Positions 34,023 to 40,696 of a stretch of DNA of 64,000 nucleotides are shown in pieces. The stretch spans positions 1 through 64,000 of the forward strand of contig NZ_JAPEMV010000001.1 in NCBI RefSeq assembly GCF_026342355.1, read 5' to 3'. A model generated the notes under the pieces. The model saw only the letters and a program-made list of their open reading frames with translations, searched no databases and was not told the origin of the DNA. The stretch comes from Streptomyces sp. NBC_00249. Lineage in GTDB: Bacteria > Actinomycetota > Actinomycetes > Streptomycetales > Streptomycetaceae. The translations under genes were made by a program, and so were the position numbers. Positions within the stretch are counted from its first letter, which is position 1. Every line of letters starts with the position of its first letter.

Positions 34023-34208
34023 TCACTTCACGAGGGGCTTCGCGATCACCTTGTACTGGTCCGGGACGGGGAGTTCGAGCTTCCAGTTGACGAAGCCGAT
34101 GGGATCGTCCCGCACTGCTTTGACGAAACCGACGTGGTCGGGAGGACCGTCGGCAGATGCAGTGGACACGGGTACCAGGAGAGCGGCGGCCACCACGGTC
34201 GCGACCAT
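34023..34208 (-). CDS. Small secreted protein (possible fragment)
   Basis: 61 aa from ATG 34208: MVATVVAAALLVPVSTASAD is a short signal-like start with an ASA cleavage site, then GPPDHVGFVKAVRDDPIGFV, NWKLELPVPDQYKVIAKPLVK. The start coincides with the end of the terpene synthase remnant, so the true N-terminus may have been lost. No family recognised. Confidence 0.4.
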   Translation of the reverse strand: MVATVVAAALLVPVSTASADGPPDHVGFVKAVRDDPIGFVNWKLELPVPDQYKVIAKPLVK

Positions 34209-34549
34209 GCATGTTTTCGGTTGTGGGTGATCTCCTGCCATTCCATGCAGCCGCCCAGCGCCAGCAGGACGCCGTCGAACCAGCGTTGGACGTGGTCGCG
34301 TTCGATGTCGTCGAGGCGGAAGACGTCCATCATCCCGGGGAGTTCCCGCTGCGCTCGGAAGATCTTCTCGTTCAGGCCGGTGGCCATGCCGTACGCGGTG
34401 TCGACGGCCTCTTGCAGGCTGCACCGGTTCTGGTTCTGCAGGATGTACACGAGGTTGTTGACGTGGTGCTGGTTGCTTTCCTTGACCAGGGAGACCACGT
34501 CGTTCTGCCAGTTGATGATGTTCGCCGCGTCGAAGAGGAAGTCGTTCAT
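34209..34549 (-). pseudogene. Class I terpene synthase C-terminal remnant
   Basis: About 110 residues from ATG 34549: MNDFLFDAANIINWQNDVVS followed by LVKESNQHHVNNLVYILQNQ. NDVVSLVKE is the NSE/DTE magnesium-binding triad (Asn, Ser, Glu at +0, +4, +8) of terpene cyclases. YGMATGLNEKIFRAQRELPG and the RWFDGVLLALGGCMEWQEIT helix match the last helices of the alpha domain. The DDxxD half is absent. Its start overlaps the stop of the chitin-binding protein gene. Confidence 0.75.
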
Positions 34550-35184
34550 CCATACCGATTCGCGCAGCCGGCCCGCTTGATGCTCCCGGTGGCCTGGTCC
34601 GGGTGGAAGATCTCGGAGTTTTCGGCGTACACCGCCTTGTAACCACGCAGCAGGGTCTCGGCCGGGATGGTCAGCCCGGTCTTGCTGTTGCAGGACGCGG
34701 TGCGGACGGTGTCGGGTCCCGGGGTGTTGGACCCGCCGGGCTTGTCCGTGGTCGCGGTACACAGCGCCACGCCGGTCATCGTGGTGAAGGTGATCTTCTC
34801 GCCGATGAGCCCCTGCTTCATGATCGCGGTGAGCCCGGTGACCTGGCGCTTGGCGGAGTCGTAGAGGGCGGGCTCGGCCCGCAGCGCGGTCGCGGCGGGG
34901 CGCGGGCCGTGGGTGTAGACCTGGTCGGGCCAGTCGCAGACCGGCCCGGGCCGGGCCTCCTCGTTGAACAGCAGGCCGTCGGGACACCGGTGCCGGTAGG
35001 GGCGGTAGGCGTTGTCGCACTGATGGAAGTAGCGGCCGTCCTGCTTGTGCTGGTAATAGCCGCCGGGGCGCTTGCAGATCTCCCGGTTGGGCGGCGGTGG
35101 CGGAGCGGCTTCCGCCGTGGTGGGGACTGCTGCGAGCAACGGGGCCACGACGGCCAGGGATGCGAGTAAGCGTCGGATCTTCAC
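34546..35184 (-). CDS. Secreted chitin-binding type-2 (peritrophin-A/CBM14) protein
   Basis: 212 aa from GTG 35184. Signal peptide KIRRLLASLAVVAPLLAAVP-TTAEA, then a Pro-rich joint and a CBM14 domain at about residues 32-88: ICKRPGGYYQHKQDGRYFHQ, CDNAYRPYRHRCPDGLLFNE and PVCDWPDQV, with the six-Cys pattern nearly complete. The C-terminal ~110 residues (KITFTTMTGVALCTATTDKP, VRTASCNSKTGLTIPAETLL) contain two further cysteines and no known domain. The end (GCANRYG) may be altered by joining to the terpene synthase remnant. CBM14 is common in animals and occasional in Streptomyces. Confidence 0.8.
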   Translation of the reverse strand: MKIRRLLASLAVVAPLLAAVPTTAEAAPPPPPNREICKRPGGYYQHKQDGRYFHQCDNAYRPYRHRCPDGLLFNEEARPGPVCDWPDQVYTHGPRPAATALRAEPALYDSAKRQVTGLTAIMKQGLIGEKITFTTMTGVALCTATTDKPGGSNTPGPDTVRTASCNSKTGLTIPAETLLRGYKAVYAENSEIFHPDQATGSIKRAGCANRYG

Positions 35185-35437
35185 TGGCACAGCGTTGGGG
35201 ACACCAGGGGTGCTGTCCGCTGAGGCTTGTCCCGTATAGGGCCTCGACCTCTCCCTCGCCGCGTGACCGAATGAGCCAGCAGGATCGGCACCAGCCGCAA
35301 ACGGCGGATCCACTGCGCGGGCTGGGGCAGTTCGGGCGTTGCCGTCGCCTATGCGAGTGTGCCCTGGCCGCCCTTCGGGCCTCCTGCCGCCTGCAGGGCG
35401 GAGCAGGAGGCGACGAGGGTCACCTACCAGGTGCGTC

Positions 35438-35890
35438 TCAGCTCACTGCCTGCTTCACGAGTGCGGCAATCCGCGCCTCCACCTCGGCCGTCACCTCGGT
35501 CAGGGCGAAGGCGGCCGCCCACATCGGGCCGTCGTCCAGCTTCGCCTGGTCGCTGAACCCGAGCGTCGCGTAGCGCGCCTTGAACTTCTCCGCGCTCTGG
35601 AAGAAGCAGACGACCTTGCCGTCCAGCGCGTAGGACGGCATCCCGTACCAGAGCTTCGGCGCGAGGACCGGGGCGGTGGCGGTGATGACGGCGTGGATGC
35701 GCTCGGCCATGGTCCGGTCCGCGTCCTGCATCTCCGCGATCTTCGCGAGCACGTCCTGTTCCTCCTGCGCCGCCTTGTCCGCCTTCGAGCCGCGGCGGGC
35801 CGCCTTCTTGAGTTCCTGCGCGTGGTCCTTCATCGCGGCTCGCTCCTCGGCCGTGAATCCCTCGTGTGCGCGGTTGTCGGTGCTGCTCAT
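35438..35890 (-). CDS. DUF1801 domain protein (iron-chaperone-like)
   Basis: 150 aa from ATG 35890, preceded by GAGGGAG. An N-terminal charged helix ([20 protein letters not shown]) precedes the DUF1801/YdhG-like fold: [40 protein letters not shown] and a last helix [20 protein letters not shown]. [18 protein letters not shown] is the family signature. Family members include frataxin-like iron chaperones, but most are uncharacterised. Confidence 0.85.
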   Translation of the reverse strand: MSSTDNRAHEGFTAEERAAMKDHAQELKKAARRGSKADKAAQEEQDVLAKIAEMQDADRTMAERIHAVITATAPVLAPKLWYGMPSYALDGKVVCFFQSAEKFKARYATLGFSDQAKLDDGPMWAAAFALTEVTAEVEARIAALVKQAVS

Positions 35891-36019
35891 GGTGGATCTC
35901 CCTCTTGAGGCTCTGGATGTGTGAATCTCGGGCAGGGGCCTTACGGGCCCCTGCCCGGGCCGTGCCACCGGCTCGGGAGGGTTTGGCCCCTCGGCCGTGC
36001 GGCGGGACCGGGCGAGGCG

Positions 36020-36472
36020 TCAGACCAGCCAGCGACCGTCGCGCATCAGCTCACGGTCGGCCAGCTCGTTCTCCTCCCGCCAGGCCCGGATGCGGTGAGG
36101 AGTGATACGGAACCAGCAGTACCGGGTGGTCAGGGAGCGCGGGTCGAAGCCGGAGCGTGCGGCGAACCGGTCACCCAGGTGCGGCGGCAGTGCGTCGATG
36201 GCGAGGACCTCGACGTGGCCCTCGATCATGGCGACGTCGCGGGTATGGCCGAGGGCGAGCCGAGCGGTCCGGGTGGCGGCCAGGTTCCGGCCGGTGGGGC
36301 TTTCTGCCGGGGTGGCCGCCAAGAGCGCCTCGCCGTCCCAGTCGAAGGACAGCGGTACCAGGTGTGGGGCGCCGTCCGCCGAGGCACTGGCCACCCAGAC
36401 GTCGATGTCGTGGCTGAGCCGGTGCTCGGTGTCGCGACGGCGCTGTGCGCGGGAGCGGGGCGGGGTGCTCAT
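36020..36472 (-). CDS. Pyridoxamine-5'-phosphate-oxidase-fold (F420/FMN) protein
   Basis: 150 aa. Split-barrel flavin- or F420-binding protein: VWVASASADGAPHLVPLSFD, DGEALLAATPAESPTGRNLA, ATRTARLALGHTRDVAMIEG and the terminal WFRITPHRIRAWREENELAD. The start ATG 36472 overlaps the stop of the upstream VOC gene (TGATG), indicating translational coupling. Reaction unknown. Confidence 0.88.
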   Translation of the reverse strand: MSTPPRSRAQRRRDTEHRLSHDIDVWVASASADGAPHLVPLSFDWDGEALLAATPAESPTGRNLAATRTARLALGHTRDVAMIEGHVEVLAIDALPPHLGDRFAARSGFDPRSLTTRYCWFRITPHRIRAWREENELADRELMRDGRWLV

Positions 36473-36831
36473 CAGTCCTGCAACAGTCCGATGAGGTTGC
36501 CGTCGGGGTCGATGACGGTGGCCACCAGGCGACCGCCGCCGACGTCGTGCGCGGGCTCCTTGACGGTGGCGCCCGCGGCCGTCAGTTCGGCGAGCTTCGC
36601 CTCGATGTCCGGCACGTGCCAGTAGGCCAGCGACGAGGTCAGGCCCTGCGGTCCGCCGCCCGGGAGGAGGCCGACGTGCTGGCCGGCGGCCTCGAAGCCG
36701 ACGTAGTAGGGCCCGTCGGTCTGCGGGGCGACACCGAGCAGCGCGGCGTACACCGCCTTGGCCTGGGCGAGGTCGGACACGGGATGCAGCACGGTCTTCA
36801 TCCCCTGGGTGGAAGAGCTGGTCACGGTCAC
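36472..36831 (-). CDS. VOC family (glyoxalase-fold) protein
   Basis: 119 aa from GTG 36831 with AGGAG upstream; ATG 36801 is an alternative. Single VOC domain: TVLHPVSDLAQAKAVYAALL, PYYVGFEAAGQHVGLLPGGG, LAYWHVPDIEAKLAELTAAG and VIDPDGNLIGLLQD. First gene of a two-gene operon with the PPOX-fold protein. Divergent from a large NB-ARC regulator across 93 bp, which may control it. Confidence 0.9.
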   Translation of the reverse strand: MTVTSSSTQGMKTVLHPVSDLAQAKAVYAALLGVAPQTDGPYYVGFEAAGQHVGLLPGGGPQGLTSSLAYWHVPDIEAKLAELTAAGATVKEPAHDVGGGRLVATVIDPDGNLIGLLQD

Positions 36832-36924
36832 TCCTGTCGTCGCGGAACCGATCGGCCCGGTGTGGTCCGCCGGGCTCGTTCCCTGTGATCACAGCTTCCC
36901 CCGGGCGGGGTACGGGGTGCCTCC

Positions 36925-39759
36925 GTGCTGACCACGGAAAGCACTACGGATAATGGCCCGGTGTCCACTTCAGTGATCTCGGCTCGGGAAGCCGACGTGC
37001 TCGAGCTGCTCGGGGAGCACCTGAGCAACGCGGAGATAGCCGCGCGGCTGTTCATCTCCGTACGGACGGTCGAGTCGCACGTCTCCTCGCTGCTCAGGAA
37101 GTTGGAGGTGCCGGACCGGCGGGCGCTGTCCCGGCACGCAAGCGAACCGACGCGCGCCGGGCAGGCGCGCCCGGCACCCGCGCTCCCGGCCCCGCTGACG
37201 GCGTTCGTCGGCCGGACACGGGAACGCGGGGAGCTGGCCGCAGCGGTGACGGTACGTCGGCTGGTGACCGCCGTCGGTCTGGGCGGGGTGGGCAAGACGC
37301 GGCTCGCGCTGGCGGTGGCGGCTGACGTGGCGGGCGACTTCGCCGACGGGGTGTGCTTCGTCGACCTGGTCCCGGTCACCGATCCCGGGCGGGTGGGCTC
37401 GGCGGTCGCGGCGGCCATGGGCGTGGGCGAGCAGCCCGGGCGTGGCATCGACGACGCGCTGGTGGCCGCGTTGGCGGACCGTCAGGCGCTGCTGGTACTG
37501 GACAACTGCGAGCAGGTGCGCGACGGGGTGGCGCCGTTCCTGGAACGGCTGCTCGTGGCTTGCCCGGGGATACGGGTGCTCGCGACCAGCCGGGCGCGGC
37601 TGATGGTGCCCTTCGAGTGGGTCTTCCCGGTTCCGCCGCTGTCGCGCGTCGGCGGCGGCGAGTCGGAGGCGGTGGCCCTGTTCCTGGAGCGGGCGGCGGC
37701 GGTCGGCAGGGCCCCGGCTCCGGCGGAACGCGACCGGATCGCGGTGCTGTGCGAACGGCTCGACGGCATGGCGCTGGCCATCGAACTGGCGGCGGCTCGG
37801 TGGTCCACGCTCGGTTTGGACGGCCTGGCGGCCGGCCTCGGCGACCAGCTCCGGATCCTCGCCGGCGGCCCCCGTGCCGACGGCAGGCACCGGTCGGTGC
37901 GGGCCGTCCTCGACTGGAGCCACGACCTGCTCGAGCCGCAGGACCGGGCACTGCTGCGCCGGGTGTCGGCGTTCGTCGCTCCGTTCACTGCCGAGGCGGC
38001 CGCCGGGGTGGCCGGGTTCGCCCCTCTGGAGACGGCCGCGGTCGCCGACGGGCTCGGCAGGCTCGCCGAGCAGAGCCTGCTCGCCGTGACACCGTCCGAC
38101 ACGGGCACCCGCTACCAGGCGCTGGAGACCCTCCGTCAGTACGGCACGGAGCGGCTCGCCGACGCCGGTGAGCTCGGCGACGTCCGATCGCGCCACCTGG
38201 CATGGGGCCTGGCCGGTGCGGCCGGCCTCCAGGAAGACGGCGGCTCGGACTGGCGAGCCCGGTTCGACGCGGTCGCGGAGGACCTGCGGGCCGCCTTGAC
38301 CTGGGCCGCGGGCCGGCCGGAGCAGCGCGCGGACGCGTGCCGTCTCGCCCTGTCCATGGCCGAGCTGGCCTTCACCCGGAACCTGCTGGGCGAGGCCCAA
38401 CAGCGGTACGAACAGGCGGCCTTGCTCGCTGCCGACGCCGACGCTGCCGCCGCATTGCGGCAGGCCGCCGGGGTGGCCGGGTGCCGCAGGCTCGGCGACG
38501 ACATGTACCGCCTGCACCGGGCCGCCGCCGAAGCCGCCCGCCGGGCCGGGGACGCCGCCGGGGCCGCCCGCGACCTGGCGGCTGCCGCCACCGCCGCCTA
38601 CCGCTTCTCCAGCACGTTCACCAGCCGGGTTCCGCCCGTGGACGAGGTGACCGGCCTGCTCGCGGCGGCCCGCGAGCTGACCGGTGACGACGACCCGGCC
38701 GCCGAGGCGGCTCTCGCGCTGGCCGAAGCCGCGGTGGTCGCGGACGCGTTCGGCGCGGTCCAGGGCGCCCCCGACAACACCGCACCGGACACCGTCGCGT
38801 GCGCCGAACGGGCCGTCGAACTCGCCCGGCGCGCGGGCGATCCGGTGGCACAGTCCGCCGCCCTCGACGCGCTCTCCGGCGCCCAGAGCTGGGCCGGTGA
38901 GAGCTTCGCCGCCGCGGCCGCCGCCCGCGCCCGGATCGACATCCTGACCTCGGCACCGAGCGCCCCTGCCCGGACGCACGAGCTGATCGACGCCCTCGCC
39001 ATGGCCGCCGCGACCGCCGTCGGCACGGGCGAACTGTCGGCGGCCCGCCGGTGGGGCAGCCAGCTCGCGGGCCAGCCGCAGCTGGCCGAGGTGGGCGACC
39101 ACGCCACGTCCTGGCTGCTGGTCGCGGACGCGTTCGCGGGCCATGCCGACGCGGTGCTCACCAGCAGCGTGCGCTTCCTCGACGCGTGGGAGCAGGCCGG
39201 CCGGCAACGGTCGTTCTCACTCGGTCCGGCCGCCGCGTCCGTCGCGATGATCCACGGCTTGCGAGGCGACCACGAGGCCCGGGCGACCTGGCTCACGATC
39301 ACCGACCGGACAGGCAGCAAGGAGGATCACCACCACGGCCACGGCGCCGTCTTCGACGCCATGGTCCTGCTCCACCACGGGGACGCGCACGCGGCCCTGG
39401 AGCGCATCGCGCCCGAGCCGGAGCAGGTGTGGAAGTGGGTCTGCTGGGTCTGGCTGCACTGGTACACGGCGCTCCGGGCCGAGGCAGCGGTCCTCGCCGG
39501 GCACCCGGACGCCCGGGGCCGGGTCGCCGCCGCCCGGGCCGTGGTCGCCGGGAACCCGGTCGCCACCGCCCTGGTGGACCGGGCGGAGGCACTGCTCGGC
39601 GGCGATCTGCCCCAGTTGCTCGCCACCGCGTCGGCGTTCGAGGCGGCCGGCTGCCGCTACCAGTGGGCGCGCACCCTCCTGCTCGCCGGGGGCGCGCACG
39701 CCGCGACGGGCGCGTCCGCACTGGCCGACCTCGGACTCGCGCCCATGGCCGCTCGGTAG
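36925..39759 (+). CDS. HTH(LuxR)-NB-ARC-TPR signalling regulator
   Basis: 944 aa from GTG 36925. An N-terminal LuxR-type HTH at about residues 16-68 (SAREADVLELLGEHLSNAEI, AARLFISVRTVESHVSSLLR) is followed by an NB-ARC/STAND ATPase: Walker A GLGGVGKTR at 118-126, Walker B ALLVLDNCEQV near 192, and RVLATSRARL. The winged helix region follows (YQALETLRQYGTERLADAGE), then about 450 residues of alpha-solenoid. STAND regulators respond to a ligand by ATP-driven oligomerisation. The HTH is at the front, unlike LAL-type proteins. It faces the VOC/PPOX pair. Confidence 0.88.
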   Translation: MLTTESTTDNGPVSTSVISAREADVLELLGEHLSNAEIAARLFISVRTVESHVSSLLRKLEVPDRRALSRHASEPTRAGQARPAPALPAPLTAFVGRTRERGELAAAVTVRRLVTAVGLGGVGKTRLALAVAADVAGDFADGVCFVDLVPVTDPGRVGSAVAAAMGVGEQPGRGIDDALVAALADRQALLVLDNCEQVRDGVAPFLERLLVACPGIRVLATSRARLMVPFEWVFPVPPLSRVGGGESEAVALFLERAAAVGRAPAPAERDRIAVLCERLDGMALAIELAAARWSTLGLDGLAAGLGDQLRILAGGPRADGRHRSVRAVLDWSHDLLEPQDRALLRRVSAFVAPFTAEAAAGVAGFAPLETAAVADGLGRLAEQSLLAVTPSDTGTRYQALETLRQYGTERLADAGELGDVRSRHLAWGLAGAAGLQEDGGSDWRARFDAVAEDLRAALTWAAGRPEQRADACRLALSMAELAFTRNLLGEAQQRYEQAALLAADADAAAALRQAAGVAGCRRLGDDMYRLHRAAAEAARRAGDAAGAARDLAAAATAAYRFSSTFTSRVPPVDEVTGLLAAARELTGDDDPAAEAALALAEAAVVADAFGAVQGAPDNTAPDTVACAERAVELARRAGDPVAQSAALDALSGAQSWAGESFAAAAAARARIDILTSAPSAPARTHELIDALAMAAATAVGTGELSAARRWGSQLAGQPQLAEVGDHATSWLLVADAFAGHADAVLTSSVRFLDAWEQAGRQRSFSLGPAAASVAMIHGLRGDHEARATWLTITDRTGSKEDHHHGHGAVFDAMVLLHHGDAHAALERIAPEPEQVWKWVCWVWLHWYTALRAEAAVLAGHPDARGRVAAARAVVAGNPVATALVDRAEALLGGDLPQLLATASAFEAAGCRYQWARTLLLAGGAHAATGASALADLGLAPMAAR

Positions 39760-39936
39760 CCGCACCACTGGCGCCGTACCCGTAGCCCGGCCGCTCCTTG
39801 TCGATTCGGTTGAGCAACCGGCTCAGCTGACGCCGGAGCGATAGGGGTGCCTCCGGGCCGCCCGCAGCCGTACGGCCTCGGACTCACCGGACTCACCGGA
39901 CTCACCGGACAGCGACGAGACCTCACGGCGCCCGGT

Positions 39937-40101
39937 AGCCAAAAGACCGGCTTCGGCATGGCGGTGGCCATCTTCGTCGACGCGGTCGTCATCCGCCTGC
40001 TGATCGTGCCCGCGGCCATGCAACTGGTGGGCCGCTGGACCTGGTGGATGCCCGCCCCGCTGGCCCGCGTGCTGCCGAAGGTGAAGCTGGAGAAGAGCTG
40101 A
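39937..40101 (+). pseudogene. MMPL/RND transporter C-terminal fragment
   Basis: KTGFGMAVAIFVDAVVIRLL, IVPAAMQLVGRWTWWMPAPL, ARVLPKVKLEKS: the last helix and tail of an MMPL-family exporter (GLGMAVAxxVDAxxxRxxLVPA). The other ~700 residues are missing. A 9-bp tandem GGACTCACC array lies just upstream. Confidence 0.8.
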
Positions 40102-40135
40102 CGGGGCCGCGCCCATCGTGAAGACGGCTGACTTC

Positions 40136-40567
40136 TCAGTCTCCCTGACCATCTACATCATTCGACACGTTCGTGAGTGCGTCGGCGAGGGCATCGGCCT
40201 CGTCCGGGGTCAGTTCGACTACGAGCCGGCCGCCGCCTTCGAGGGGTACGCGCATGATGATGCCCTGCCCCTCCTTGGTGGCCTCGAGCGGGCCGTCGCC
40301 CGTCCGCGGCCTGATCCTGGCGCGGGGGCTCAGCGGCTGAGTGGAGTCAACATCGTTGAGGGACACTGCCTGGTCGGGTTCCCAGCCGCAACCACTGATC
40401 ACCACCCGCGTCCCGTTGCCCTCGGTCATGACTGTGCACGTCCCCGGAGCGGGTGCCGCGGTGGCGGCAGGCGTGAGGACGACCGTGGCCCCCAGAAGGA
40501 ACGATGAGGCGACGAGCGAGATGACGGCATTGCGTCGGATGCGCCGGGACCGGGCCGGCGTGGGCAT
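40136..40567 (-). CDS. Secreted hypothetical protein
   Basis: 143 aa from ATG 40567; a frame-consistent ATG at 40594 is less likely. Basic lead and signal peptide (RRNAVISLVASSFLLGATVV, LTPAATAAPAPG), then a compact domain with CTVMTEGNGTRVVISGCGWE (two Cys, likely a disulfide) and a charged VPLEGGGRLVVELTPDEADA helix. No family recognised. Confidence 0.7.
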   Translation of the reverse strand: MPTPARSRRIRRNAVISLVASSFLLGATVVLTPAATAAPAPGTCTVMTEGNGTRVVISGCGWEPDQAVSLNDVDSTQPLSPRARIRPRTGDGPLEATKEGQGIIMRVPLEGGGRLVVELTPDEADALADALTNVSNDVDGQGD

Positions 40568-40649
40568 ACACGGTGGCCCCGGACCGCACGACACATGGTT
40601 TGGCTCTCCGGTGGGAGGGGTCCCGGCTACATCCCGCTGGGCGGCCGAA

Positions 40650-40678
40650 GGCCCGGACCCGAGGTTCGGGTCCGGGCC
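40650..40678 (-). terminator. Hairpin terminator, 13-bp stem
   Basis: GGCCCGGACCCGA, loop GGT, TCGGGTCCGGGCC, 19 bp downstream of the stop of the 919-aa gene. Confidence 0.75.
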
Positions 40679-40696
40679 GGTGCTGTCCGATGTGTC

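Noticed and set aside
34209..34549. A functional terpenoid biosynthetic cluster
   Set aside because: Only the C-terminal remnant of one terpene synthase exists and no tailoring genes are nearby.
36970..39207. A 745-codon open frame antisense to the NB-ARC regulator
   Set aside because: The opposite strand has clear HTH and Walker motifs; the antisense frame is a product of G+C-rich codon bias with Gly/Arg-rich composition.
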